A stretch of DNA of 64,000 bases from Cichorium intybus (GCA_023525715.1 CM042016.1:76624382-76688381), one strand, 5' to 3'. Shown: positions 35,971 to 49,250, counted from the stretch's first letter. A program made the numbers and translations. The notes: a model not told the origin generated them from the sequence alone.

Positions 35971-36175
35971 TTTTGAAAAATCCGAAAAGTTTGGGCTGGA
36001 GCTAAGTTTCAAAAATTTTAAAGTTTTCAAATTTTGAAAATCCGAAAAGCTTGGGCGGGAGCTAAGTTTCAAAAATTTCAAAGTTTTCAAATTTTGAAAA
36101 TCCGTAAAACCTGGGCGGGAGCTAAGTTTCAAAGTTTTCAAATTTTGAAAATTCGAAAAGCTTGGGTGGGACGAC
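35971..36175. repeat. Tandem repeat, about 60-bp unit, 3-4 copies
   Basis: Units begin TTTTGAAAATCCGAAAAGCTT and continue with GGGCGGGAGCTAAGTTTC and a TTTCAAAGTTTTCAAA tail. Copies start near 35971, 36032, 36092 and 36143; the third is shortened. More divergent copies extend left to about 35740. Confidence 0.8.
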
Positions 36176-36335
36176 ATGGACGAACCTTCAACAAACAAAA
36201 AATACACATTATAGGTATATATATTTTGTTCTGAAAAAACAATTTAGGACTCCAAAATACGAAATCAAGAAAAAATCCCAAATTCATTCGCACAAATTGA
36301 AGTCAACACATCTTCACATCAATGCATATAAAGAG

Positions 36336-36481
<146 letters not shown>

Positions 36482-36782
36482 GGATTAAAAAGACCAACAA
36501 AAAATGTGAACAACTAAAGAAACTTGCAGCTTATATCCATGAGAAATTATTTTAGCATCCTACACATGAATAGCTAACTGCATCTTCCCAAAAATATGCA
36601 CCTTTAGCATCTGTAAAACCAAAACAAAAAAATTAATGTTCAGACATGACAAAAATTACAAAACAAATAGACAAAATTCTACTCGGGTCATTCATAATGA
36701 ATCCGACTAATTCCCGGATCTCGTGTCACCCCTAACTTAAATAAGCATAGAAGAAGGTTTCAAGTTATATAGTCAAAAGTAA

Positions 36783-37008
36783 GCAAGTGAAGCCCAGCCT
36801 AGCTGGGTGGATGCACCCGTGTTATATACCCATGTGGTGGGAGGTCTGGAGTTCGACTCCGACTTACCCCATGTGGGAGATTTTCCTGGAAGGCGAATTA
36901 GGTGGAGGGAAAAGGCCTTTGCGCCTTAGGTAATCGCCAACCGCCCTGGGTTGCGGGGCTGATTACCCTCAGGTGAAACCATATCTATTCGCTGGTTCCA
37001 AAAAAAAA
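36783..37008 (+). mobile_element. tRNA-derived SINE, about 226 bp, with exact target duplication
   Basis: The 5' part holds RNA polymerase III promoter boxes: an A-box-like CCTAGCTGGGTGG (36798-36810) and a B box AGTTCGACTCC (36850-36860). The body ends in a run of ten A's (37000-37009). The element is flanked by a perfect 16-bp duplication, ATATAGTCAAAAGTAA, at 36767-36782 and 37009-37024, the signature of LINE-mediated insertion. The perfect duplication indicates a fairly young insertion. It would be transcribed from the internal promoter and mobilised by a LINE reverse transcriptase not seen here. Confidence 0.93.
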
Positions 37009-38658
37009 ATATAGTCAAAAGTAATTGAACAATAAACAAAATTCTACTCGTGTCTTGCTAAGCAACTACAAAAAGATTAGAAAATCATACAGGTTGTCTC
37101 TAAAAAGTTAAACGTATATGTGATTTATAAAAATAAAAGAAGGAATTTATTCTCACCCGAGATAGATCTAATAGACATTAGCTAGGAAAATGAACATGGA
37201 AACCAGTGTATCCTAAGCCATTCTTCATCAATATCTACAGGTATAATACACGCAAGAATGTTTTTCTTAGAGTTAAGTTTACAAATTAAAACATATTACC
37301 CAACCTACCAATAATGACATGTACTTGAAAATTTGTTTGATGAAGTAAAACGTAGATATGGGTAGAAATTTTTTGCTTTGTGACCATCGTAGAACACCAA
37401 ACATGAAAACTGTATACATTTCCAAAAGATAAAAAGAAACAAAAAACCCCAAACCATGTCTTTAAAATATAAAACAGACCCCATCCCAGATAGGGCATCG
37501 GCGGTGATGGTGTGCATTCGAAAATGGTGGTGCGATTTTAGGTTCTGGACCGAAATAGATGACGGTATTTCCTAATTAAAACCAATTATAATGACGCAGC
37601 ACCAAGTCCCAACTTGCATCTGTCAAGACTTTACGATATAAAAACAAAATCAAGTCCTAATTGATAGCAATGAGAGAGACGATAATAAATTGAAAAAAAA
37701 AAGTTAAGAACAGCTAATAATACGTGAGCATCGTTTCTGACTTCTAGATTCACGCACAAGACCTGTAACTCAAAGTAAAGATATGCAACTCAAAACATTG
37801 ATCTATGCGACCATTTAAAGTTTCACACACACACACATAGGTGAACATATACACACCGCTAGAGAGATATCTTCGAGAATTACACTATTATGTAAGTACG
37901 TCGGATCTGAAATAAAAAATTAAAAATGAGTCAAACATATGTTGGAGCTGAAGCAACAGTTGAATAAACAACAAATGAAGAGAAACAAAAGCTTAAGAAT
38001 ATATAAATCTTACATGAACATCATTTCTGACATCCAGATCTACGGAAACATAATATCTAAAACTCAAAACATGGCAGATGGCGATGAAGACGGGGGCGTC
38101 TGATCAATATGCTAATGTTGGTTGAGAGTGAAAGAAACTTTAAAGGGTTGGAAGAACGAAGGGTAGGGGAAGAAGAGAATGAAGGGTCATTTAATCAGCA
38201 CCATCCGTATCGGTGTTGGTTGTGTTTGGTTCAAAAATAGAGAACGGGATGGTTGCATCAGAGATGTAAGGTTCTGCTCGTGTGCTGATGTGGTGACGGT
38301 GGAGACGGTAGCCGAGGATGATGGTGGTGGCACTTGATGATGGCGATACTTTGTTGTTACAGTTCCTAGGGTTTTGAGAGGATGAGAGACACTGAGGGAA
38401 TACAAGGGAGTGTGATGAAATAAGTTTCTTTGGCCATTTGGAAACATAAGTAGAACCGTAGGATTGTAAGTACAATGAACAGCCTTGATCATATGTGAAG
38501 AGAAAACACGGATCGTGATCCGTGTGCATCCCCTTCATCAGCTATAAGGCGTGCATTTTTTGATATATGCTTAAACAGTTGTACATCTTATCTTAATATC
38601 TTAATTTTAAGACTTTTGTGCTTTGTGGTGTTTTAATTTATATATGCTTTATATAATG

Positions 38659-38659
<1 letters not shown>

Positions 38660-38741
<82 letters not shown>
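38660..38741. repeat. (TA)n microsatellite between the two Helitron-like elements
   Basis: An uninterrupted TA run of about 82 nt. Confidence 0.97.
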
Positions 38742-38742
<1 letters not shown>

Positions 38743-39474
38743 TAGTGGTGTACCCGCGCAATGCGGCGGGGGCTAAAAATTAGGGGAGGGGGAGGGAGTA
38801 AGGTTCCACTAACCCGACACGACACGTTTGACAGGTCTAACGTAATCTTATCCCAATCATCATATGAAGACTCACTATATTTAAACTCATTTATGTTATT
38901 ACAAGGTAGTTTCTGGAGTATTGTGTAATATATGGGCCTTTTGTAAATCACTATATTTAAAGACTCATTTATGTAATTTACCCACTAACAACATTATTAA
39001 TAAAACATTTGAAGTGATATTTATGTAATTTTTGGAATTATAAGGTTGTTTATTTAGAATTATGTAATCCATGGCAATAACTCAATAAGTGTAAATTCCT
39101 TTATTATTAGGGCCATATACGTAATTTTTTTCATTTAAAGTGATCCTTATGTAATATTGTGCAATTTTAAGGTAATTTCTAGGAAACTATGTAAAATGTG
39201 GCCATTTTGTATAATACAATATTATAAGGTTCATTTTGTCAATTAATGTGTTATAGGGTCCTTATCCGTTAGCTATGATTCTAGGTTGTGCAAAAAATAA
39301 CTTTCCATAGAAAGTTGGTTGCTAAATCAACAATTTTTTAGAAAATTGGTTGCCAAATAAAACAATTTTTTAGAAGGTTGGTTGCTAATAAAACCCTTTT
39401 CAACATAGTCAGTTCTTAAAAACAAACTCAACTACCAATAGAAGCAACACCTATATCTGTCATTCAGTACCAAA

Positions 39475-39584
<110 letters not shown>

Positions 39585-39677
39585 TATAACTGAGACACAA
39601 TAAGCTATAAATAGTCGATGGTGTGAATGCCACCTTCCAACTCAATGAAACACTTAATCAAAAGTGAATAGTCGATG

Positions 39678-39843
39678 GTGTGAATGTCACCTTTCCGTCT
39701 TTTGAAATTGTTAAGTTCGTTAATATTACCTACAATGAAGAAGTGAATCAATCTATATTTGTGTGAATGTCACCTTTCCGTCTTTTGAAATTGTTAAGTT
39801 CGTTAATATTACCTACAATGAAGAAGTGAATCAATCTATATTT
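39678..39843. repeat. 83-bp tandem duplication, two apparently identical copies
   Basis: Copies at 39678-39760 and 39761-39843 begin GTGTGAATGTCACCTTTCCG and end AATCTATATTT. I see no difference between them, implying a recent duplication. Confidence 0.88.
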
Positions 39844-42800
39844 GTATTTTTGTCCCCAATTGCATCATCCCAAAAATACGTATGTTGAATAATATAAAAA
39901 GCTTGCATCATCCCAAAAATACATACTATCCCGTCATTGAATCTAGAAACAAAATGATATTGTTCTTAAATCTTCGAGTAACAGTTGCAGCAATAGCCTT
40001 TCTATGGGAATCGACCTATTCAATGCAAAATAAACAAAAAATAATTAAAACAAAATTACATGAAAATGAATAACTATAAACCACAAAAACATTAAAACTT
40101 AATCAGCCCCTTATTGCAAAAAGAATAAAAGAACTTATTTTTCAAATAAAAGAAATTATTTTTGCAATTTTGGTCCCTGGTTGCACTTTTGGTCCTGATA
40201 GGCCAAGGGGACAGATTGAATTTATTTCTTTTGTCTTATTTTATTTACACCATCATATTCTTTTAGAGAGAGTCAAGGATTTTTAAATTATCAAATCTGT
40301 AAAAAAAATAAAATAAAGAGGATAACATCACTATGGCAGAAGACCCGAAAATAGTTTTGTATAATTTTCAAGGGTATCATCATATTTAAATATTCTGTAA
40401 ATTTCAGATGCATGGTAGTATAATGCTTTATGTACATAAGTAAAAAGGCGGATAAATGCAAAGAATAGAAACTTTAGACATGTGATGGTGAGTGTCTCTT
40501 TAGCTTCATATTTGTTAGTGGTGAACACTCGGGTGATCAAGTTTGCCATATTCCATAGGAAACTGATTGGATATTACTCGTGAAAATATCCATTACAAAT
40601 CACTATCCAAAACAAATTTGACACACATCATTCCCTTTGCAGCCATACGACATAAATATACTTTAGTTTTTATAATATATCTTTTTTAAACTTGCAACAT
40701 AATCATTACCTTCGAGTCGAAAAGTTTTTAATAGAAAAGAAGAATATGTATGCCATGGTTGCAATCACACCTTTTCAGAGTAAGCAAGAGTAAAAATTAC
40801 ACAAGTTGTAGTGTTTGTTAATTTATAAGATATGAACAACATATCACTTAAAACCAAAATATAAATCAAATAGATTCCGGCATTATCTAATAAACTCATG
40901 TGTATAATAGATGCCACCAAGTCAGGCATAGAGTATCCATAGTGTGGCCTGTATCTATTCCAAGAATCTGAAAAGAAAAGTTCTTAACAATGTAATTTGA
41001 CAATATAATTAAACAAAAAATTGAATACTCACATATACACAAAGTGACGCACACATAGCGACATGCATACGGCTACAAATATGCCTGCAAAAACCGAATC
41101 TAAAACCAAATCAGAATAAACATACAAAGCCACATGCATAAAGAACCATACATACAAGGTTACAGTGTAAGAAACTTACAAAAAGGTCCTGATATGCTGT
41201 GGAAGTCTAGTTAGAACTGTTGCTTAGAGGATCAATTGTGAATTATTGTGCAAGTCTAGTTCGAAACCAGATACTTTATCCTAAATGGGAACTGCCCGCA
41301 AAAGCAAACACGAGATTTTTGAGGTCTTTTAAGTATTTCTCAATGTATTTGAAGGTGTAATCGGTTAACAGACTGGAAACAACCACACGACATTGGAGTT
41401 TGGTGCAGGTTTTGAAAATAGAACAGGAGGCTTCTTCCATGGATTCTTTCTGAGGCAATCCGGTTGACCCGGTTTGATGATACAGTCATACAGAGATGGA
41501 AATGGGTGAAGTCTGAGCCACTTTGGGCAATGGTGGCGACTGCTGGGTTTGTCATTTGGTGACTGAAGTAGAGGACGTACCACGGATTTGGTCAACCATG
41601 GGAAACAGAGACGAACCCAGATTTGGTCACACCAAAAAAGATTTCTTAGTCAAATGGGTCAGCAAGAAAGACACATAGTTCTTCAAGTAACACTTAGCTC
41701 GATCTGAATGCTTCTAGACCCTTGTCACCTACGGTATCAAGAAGCTGTAACCAAAAAAAGTTTCTACTTATTATTTACAACTATTTACAACTATTTAACA
41801 ATAATACCAATATGTAAGAAAAAACGTTTCTACTGTAGGAGTCCAACATCAAAAGATTGTACTCCCTCTTTGATGCAAAAACATGAGAAACGGTGATGTG
41901 TCAAGTGATCATGAGAAACCAAAATTTGATTTGTGAACCTGTATTACCAAAAATCCAAACTGTGAACCTATAAAACCAAAAGTCCAAACGTGAAACCAAA
42001 AATTGAACAGGGGAAACCTGATACAGCAAGTGATAACAGTCATTTGGTACGGTGCTGCAGCAAATTTCCAATGGTGGTTTCTTCTGGTGGAAGCAGGGAG
42101 AATCGGCAAATGAAGAAGGAAAGTGAAAGAAAAGAAGAACTGGAGAGATGACAGACTGGCAGCGGTAAGAATCTTTGATTATGAGAGAGATTGAGGGAGG
42201 TTGAGAGATCATTTACTAAATCGATTATGAAGTGGCAATTTAATAAGTCTTCGTATTAGGAAGATAGCTTCTCCCACCTCCTCCGGACTTCCGAATGCTT
42301 CAATTCTATCAATAACCCAACAAAGATAGAGAGTGAATTTTAGCATATTTGAACTTTTAGTTCAACTTTACATCTAATCTTTTTTAGTAAGGGGGTATCA
42401 TATGACTTACGAGAAATCAAGGGCAACAGGAGAGATGACCACACTGACGTTGAGCTCACCACTTGATCCTGGTGGACCGAAGGCAACAAGTGGCTCGTTT
42501 ACATTTCGACGGCGGTTCACCGGCAGCAAATCAAGTGACCTTTCCCACTCCTCCTTCCCAGCTGCTCTATACAGCAACGTCTGGTTATAGATGTACACAA
42601 AGAACTTATAAAGAGACAAAGAAAGAGATAGGGAACTTAAGCATTAAATGGTTAGACGGAAATGGTGGAACAAAAAAAACTGATCAATTACCCACATAAA
42701 GAGACAAAGAAAGAGATAGGGAAACCTTTAAGATGACCCACATCAAATTCATTGAAGCTGTACTGAATTTACAAAAAAACTGCACTAAGGACTCATTGAA

Positions 42801-43474
42801 TCAAACACCAATGTTCTTTCAACCAGTGATGAAGCACCATAAAAAATAATCAGGACACAAACGACATACACATAAACAGAATCGACTATAATGTTAGAGA
42901 TGTACACAAATAACTTATATTTACGCATTTAACGAAACAAAGAACTCAAATATACAAATATCTGAATATGAAAAAAGTGTTTTTACCAGAAAACTGACTT
43001 GAAGGAGAAGCAGGGTTCCGATGACGACTATGACTGGATGGAAGTGTGTCGTGCTGGTGAGAAGTTTGATTCGTGATTGTGGTTTCTGCTATGAAAGAAG
43101 AGAGGTGATTACGGTGGTGAGGCAAGGTTTTACAGTACAAGAATGGAGGTGAAGGAGAGATCTCACTGCGGCAGTGCATCTTTGTGAAAACCTAAATAGG
43201 CCGGGAGATATAAGGTACGGGTTTGCCGAGATTTTTTCCTGTATACCGGGAATATTCAACTTGACTCGATCCGGATTTGTGCATTTGACTGGAAGTTGTT
43301 GAAAAGTTTGAGATAGGATCATAGGATTTTTAGATGGAATCAGCGAGATACGTATATGCATAAGCTGAGAAATGGATATGCTTAATAGCATTGTACACTA
43401 TGCACAATCAATTGGACCTCTTAATTTTAAGAGTTTTCATTTTTAGAAACCATTTTTCCTTTTTAAGGTAGTAT

Positions 43475-43477
<3 letters not shown>

Positions 43478-43560
<83 letters not shown>
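43478..43560. repeat. (TA)n microsatellite between Helitron-like element 2 and the TIR element
   Basis: An uninterrupted TA run of about 83 nt. Confidence 0.97.
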
Positions 43561-43563
<3 letters not shown>

Positions 43564-43761
43564 AAGGTTCAATGCAGAACCAAAAATATATTATCTAACT
43601 GCAGAACCAATTTTAAAACCCTTGGATTATTATATCAACATCTTAGATTAAAATGATACACCAGAAAATTATAGATCTTTGTGTAGGAGATTATTCAATA
43701 GACAAGGGTATATTGGGTAACGTAACGTAGCGACTCAAATCCTAATCTTCAGCCCCTGGCT

Positions 43762-43917
43762 ATGGCTATGCGAATCACCCATCTCGTCCCACTGTTGGCC
43801 TCTGCTAAGAGAACCTCATCGTCGTCGCCTTCTCCAACTGCACCTGCCCCTGGCTATAGTAGAAATAGCAATAATCAAAGAAACAAGGTTAGTGTGAAAT
43901 TGAGCCTTCGCGGTTAG
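43762..43917 (+). CDS. Possible captured exon fragment, 51 codons, in the TIR element
   Basis: A frame too short for most ORF cut-offs opens MAMRITHLVPLLASAKR and continues with a Ser/Pro-rich stretch and a TAG at 43915-43917. The first 42 residues contain no Asp or Glu and are rich in Arg, Ser and Ala, like an organelle transit peptide. Codon 42 is followed by AAG|GTTAGT, a possible splice donor, so the conserved part may be a first exon. GC content is clearly higher than in the surrounding sequence. I do not recognise the gene. Expression is not shown, and it may be non-functional. Confidence 0.3.
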   Translation: MAMRITHLVPLLASAKRTSSSSPSPTAPAPGYSRNSNNQRNKVSVKLSLRG

Positions 43918-44081
43918 GCTTTTAAACTGAATAGAGATTTTGTGTAGGAGGCGAGGAACGAACAACGGGGATCTGGTGGATCGAATCCTTCTAGGCGACT
44001 TCAACAGGTAATTGTTAATCCTTAGAGGAAGAAGTTAGTTTGATTATTCAACAGGTAATTGTTAAACAGAAGAAGAATAAT

Positions 44082-44155
44082 GTTCATCTATGAACATATG
44101 TTCATCTATGAACATATGTTCATCTATGAACATATGTTCATTCATGAACATATGA
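44082..44155. repeat. Palindromic tandem repeat (GTTCATnnATGAAC), four units
   Basis: An 18-bp unit made of GTTCAT, two bases, ATGAAC and an ATAT spacer repeats four times. Each unit is its own inverted repeat. A related block of about three units lies at 44347-44411. Confidence 0.88.
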
Positions 44156-44346
44156 TGCTCATATCAATGTTGAAATGCGAATATACACATTCTAATCTGC
44201 TCCTTTATGTTCAATTAGATAATGTAATCGATTTCTTCATCTACGTTTTAGTTTGAATTGTTATTACTTAATTCCAATATCATTCGGTCTATTGCCTTTC
44301 TCATATCCTCATACTGTCATGGAAAACGGGAACTAATATATGATCC

Positions 44347-44411
44347 TTTTATGATATGTTCATTGAGGAACATATGTTCATTGATGAACATATGTTCATT
44401 GATGAATATAT
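44347..44411. repeat. Second palindromic tandem block (GTTCATTGATGAAC type)
   Basis: About three units of the same palindromic class as 44082-44155, with substitutions in the first and last unit. Confidence 0.82.
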
Positions 44412-44721
44412 GTTACCAATACGCTGTAAACACAATAACCAAATCAAAATTGGGTTTTTCAGCTTTTGGAAGTATCAATATCATTTTGTATGTTGATCAG
44501 ATTTGTGAAAATCGGTTTTGAAATCCTTTGGCTTGATCTCCTATATAACGTTGCGATTTGGGTCTTAATTTCTGGAAATTGTTTTTGGTTTGCTGCGTTC
44601 CTAGTTTTTTGGACATTTGATTTAATTGGAATATCGTACCCTTTATCCCTCAATCTAATCCTATGGTTATAAATGTGGTTCTGCAGTTAAGTGATTTAAT
44701 TTGGTTCTGCATTGAACCCAC

Positions 44722-45242
<521 letters not shown>

Positions 45243-45255
45243 GTGGTATCAAAGC
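45243..45255 (+). other. Primer binding site of the plus-strand A2 relative
   Basis: GTGGTATCAAAGC, the initiator tRNA-Met site with one G-to-A change relative to A2. Confidence 0.82.
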
Positions 45256-45669
45256 TTTGTTTGTTTTCTATTGAAATACTATAATTGTAGAACTGATCTT
45301 AGGGTTTAATGAAATTAAGCCCCTTGCCTCCATGATGTCGATTTTGGGCTAGGGTTTTAGAAACCATAGCCTCCACCCCATTTTCGAAAATTGCTATGGT
45401 ATTCCTAGGGTTTTTCTATTTTTGGTAATTATGATTAATTAATAAATGGAAACCCTTACCCATATTTTTGGAAAATTTAGTGGGCAAGGATTAGGATTAA
45501 ATTAATTGATTAATTTGATAATCCTTATCTGGGTTAGTTAATTTAATTAATTGTTAATTAAAGGACAAAGATTTAATCAATTTGGGTTTAATTTTAAATT
45601 TAAATTAAATTGTTTAATTTGAAAAATTTAAAAGGATAAACCAAGTGTTTTAAAATGTTTAAAACACAT

Positions 45670-45740
<71 letters not shown>

Positions 45741-45918
45741 CTAAAAGTTGATTAAATTAATTGATTAATTTGATAATCCTTATCTGATTTAATTAATTTA
45801 ATTAATTGTTAATTAAAGGAAAAAGATTTAATCAATTTGGGTTTAATTTTAAATTTAAATTAAATTGTTTAATTTGGAAAATTTAAAAGGATAAACCAAG
45901 TGTATTAAAATGTTTAAA

Positions 45919-45980
<62 letters not shown>

Positions 45981-46335
45981 TAAAATTTGATATTAATATG
46001 TATAAGAATTAGTCAGTCAAATCGCTAGTATGTGTCATTCATGAAGCTGGTCTATAAATGGGTATAAGAAATCTGCCTATAAAATTGCAGTTAATGGGTG
46101 TCCGCTCTCACCCATCGCTTCCTTGATTAGTGGAGGGTCGTTAGCAGAACAGATTTGATAGGGACTTATAAAGAGTAGTAATGGGTATCTCATAAATTAT
46201 CCTTATTGATGTAGCATCTCTGGTTTACCGGCACATCAATTGAGATGATAAATGACATTGAGGTTACCAAGCATATTTGCATGGTTATTCACATCTTGTT
46301 TGTGATCCTCGGCATCCCAGTCACAAATGGAAGAG
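45256..46335 (+). other. Leader of the plus-strand A2 relative, with internal duplication
   Basis: No gene. Contains a tandem duplication of about 240 bp (45489-45738 and 45748-45976), each copy ending in a TA array (45672-45738 and 45927-45976). A2 has a single unit without an array at 5850-6060. The last 5 bp, AAGAG (46331-46335), is the left target duplication of the chromovirus. Confidence 0.75.
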
Positions 46336-47832
46336 TGTAATACCGTATTATTAAATTATAGAGATATTGCGTTAATTTTAGTGTAATCAAGATTTAATAA
46401 GTTGTCATACGAGCTAAGATAGTTAAAAACCCAATTGAGTAAAGTTTGGACTTGTAAAATGTCAAATCAGAGCTACACGGGTCGTGTATGGCCACACGGG
46501 TCGTGTAGAAAGGCTTAAGAAACCAAACAGTACCCCTTTCAGGTCTACACGGGTCGTGTACCTCTACACGGGTCGTGTACCTTTTGTTCAAAAATTTCCG
46601 AAGCGAGGTTGGGACTCACATGGGTCGTGTGAGGCTACACGAGTCGTGTGAGTCTTTACAAGTTCAAGATGGCTTACTGTAGGTATCACACGGGTCGTGT
46701 GAGCCTACACGGGTCGTGTAGCGTGCACAGGCCTGTTTTAAAGTACGGGTTTTCTTTCATTTGGGTCATTTCCATTTCGAGCAAAATCCTCCCAAAACCC
46801 TAAAAATCGATTCCTAAGTCTTCTAAGATGATATTTAAGCCTAATATTCACGAATTGAAGCTAGGGATTTATACTTGGAGCTTGAAAGGTAATCCTCTTC
46901 GATTTTGGTTTTGTTTCAACCGTTGGATGCTTTGAATTGAGGTAACTTCTTATGGTTTTGATGACCCACCTGTGAATTAATAATGTTTGAGCCAAATTGA
47001 TTGAATTGTAAGTGTATAAAGAGTTCAAATCCTAGACTTAAGTTAGTAAAATACTTGTTGTGGTGTTTTTGATCTTGAATAGGTCAAAGTAGTGAAGTGA
47101 GAGTATAACTAGAGTGATTTTATTATTGATTGATTATCACTTCACTATATGATGCTAATTTCTGAATTTATTGTTGATGTAAATTGTAATTGAGGTTATT
47201 GAGAGAATTGAGTATTGAAATTTAGCTGTTGTATTACAGCTAAAGCTAGACAGGATCAAGCACAAGGTTCTGGAGTTCCACGTATCGATTCAACTTCAGG
47301 TGAGTAGTTATTTACTAGATGGACTATGTTTTGCTGAGGTGTTTGTTGCAGATCAGAAGTATGTTATAATTGAGTGGTTGAGTATAAACTAAGTTTGAGT
47401 ATTTGGAAGAAAGAGTAATGGTGTGTATGACACACTATGGGCGGAGAGTGTTCAATGAGATGTAATCAAACAAGATATTGGATGATATAATCTGGTTAAC
47501 CTATAATTACTCATTAAGCTCTTGTAGCTTATAAATTGTTTTGTTAATGTTGTTTGTGTCAGGTTCTAGTAGTGGTGACTGCGGGAAGCGTAATGTGGAT
47601 GGATAGCTGGACTTGAATCTTGGACTTGGACTTAAATTGTGGTTTTTGAAATATGTAATGAACTCGGTTTTGTGTAATAGTTGTAAATACATGATGTAAA
47701 TAGTTATGACTTAAACTATGTTTTTGAAACAAATTTGAATACTTGTAGCTCAATTTGGGGTTACACCACTAATTGTATTATATTTGACTAATGTAATTGG
47801 TGTATCCTATAATTGAGAAACCGGGTGTTACA
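46336..47832 (+). repeat. 5' LTR of the chromovirus (1497 bp)
   Basis: Starts TGTAATACCGTATTATT and ends ACCGGGTGTTACA. From 46470 to 46730 it carries about eight copies of TACACGGGTCGTGTA-type sequence, each an inverted repeat with a 3-nt loop. It is about 90 bp longer than the 3' LTR because it has more copies of this motif. Confidence 0.95.
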
Positions 47833-47852
47833 AGTTGGTATCAGAGCCGTGG
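47833..47852 (+). other. Primer binding site of the chromovirus
   Basis: AGTTGGTATCAGAGCCGTGG directly after the LTR; TGGTATCAGAGC pairs with initiator tRNA-Met. Confidence 0.92.
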
Positions 47853-48116
47853 TTTAAGGGAATTAAACCTTGAGATGTGTTTAGACTTAAACCAATGAGA
47901 TAGAGAAGTCCCAAAGAGTCCCGAGTAGCTATCCTCCGCGGTGTATCACGAAATGAGTTGATTATACACCATATTGAGTATTATGGTGATATACAATTGA
48001 GTTGATTAGACACCATATTGAGTATTATGGTGATATACAAATGAGTTGATTACACACCATATTGAGTATTATGGTGGTGATTACTAAACGAGTTGATTTT
48101 CTTTTTCAGTTAAAAT
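47853..48116 (+). repeat. Chromovirus leader with a short tandem repeat
   Basis: Untranslated region before gag. A unit of about 54 bp containing CACCATATTGAGTATTATGG recurs about three times between 47945 and 48085. No gene. Confidence 0.7.
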
Positions 48117-49250
48117 GAGCGCTGTAAAAGAAAAAGAGCAGGTGATCCACCAAGAGATAAACCGGGATCACGAGATTCGGGTAAAGAGCATCAACCCGAG
48201 GGAGAGCGACCTCCCGAGATACAGAGTAATATGCAAGCGATGATCGCAGCTGAGGTAGCAAAAGCGATCAAGGATATATTACCAACTTACTTGAAGCCTC
48301 AAGCGGAGACTACAATTGGAGGTACTTCGGGACCAACCCTAGTCTAGTCTGAGCAGAGAGAGGATCATGGAGAAATCTTTATCGAGACGAGTGGAGCTAG
48401 AGTGCCCGAGAAAACAAGAAGGTGCACTTACGATGTTTTCCAAAAGTGCAAGCCATACGATTTCTATGGGAAGGATGATCCCATAGCAGCCAAAAATTGG
48501 TTGACTCATGTTGAAAAGATGTTCCGTATAAGTAAACGTGACGAGGCGGATAAATTTGAGTTTGCAACAAACCTGTTAGAGGAGGATGCACAGTTCTGGT
48601 GGGAGAATACGTGTATGGAGATAGGAGAAAGCTTGGCGTATACATTAAGTTGGGAACAGTTCAAATTGAAGTTCACCGAGTACTATTGTTCCAATAATGC
48701 TATGAAAGGAATAGAAGAAGAATTTTTGAAGTTACAGCAAGGGTCGAGAATAGTGCAACAATAAACGTTAGATTTCAATGAAAAGACGAGGTTTGCGCAA
48801 CATCAAGTTGACACTGAGGAGCGTAAGATGGATCGTTACGTGTGGGGTTTAAAAACCCAGATCCGATAGTTTTTGCCGAGTACTAGATATACTACCTTTC
48901 AACAAGTTGCCGAGGCAGCAAGATCGAGAGAAAGGGAATTGCAAAGATAGAAGGAAGAGAGAAGAACTGAAAGAGAAGTTGGAGGATTCAAGAGAAAGTG
49001 GGAAGGTAAAGCTGTAGATACTTCTCAAAGATCTGCTACCACGGGTTCTCAATTCCGTGGTGAAACCAAAAAGGAGGAAAGATGGTGCAAGAAGTGTAGG
49101 CGAAAGCACACTGGGGAATGTGATTCTCGAACCCCACCATCAGTTTGTTTTCAGTGTGGAAAGACAGGACATATGGCTCGCCAGTGTACCAAGAGTCGCC
49201 CTGTTTGTTTCAACTGTGGAGAAAGTGGGCATATTCCCCCCGATTGCCTA
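48115..49250 (+). pseudogene. gag: Chromovirus gag (capsid and zinc knuckles), with nonsense codons
   Basis: A start ATG lies at 48115, but the conserved gag reading begins two bases off it at 48117, so a small indel separates start and body. The body reads MQAMIAAEVAKAIKDILPTY (about 48231), then CTYDVFQKCKPYDFYGKDDP and AKNWLTHVEKMFR, capsid motifs of chromoviruses. In-frame stops occur at 48345 (TAG), 48762 (TAA), 48867 (TAG) and 48948 (TAG). Three cysteine modules follow: CKKCRRKHTGEC, then CFQCGKTGHMARQC, then CFNCGESGHIPPDC (about 49090-49245), binding element RNA. The same frame continues into pol. Confidence 0.85.

Noticed and set aside
38187..38538. Two overlapping minus-strand frames of 101 and 115 codons
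   Set aside because: No domain, no agreement between frames, and they lie inside a non-autonomous Helitron-like element.
41901..43391. Several 60-103-codon frames on both strands in Helitron-like element 2
   Set aside because: Overlapping on opposite strands, without recognisable motifs; they read as chance frames in GC-richer stretches.
44082..44411. CRISPR-like regular repeats
   Set aside because: The units abut with no unique spacers, and the context is a plant TIR element.
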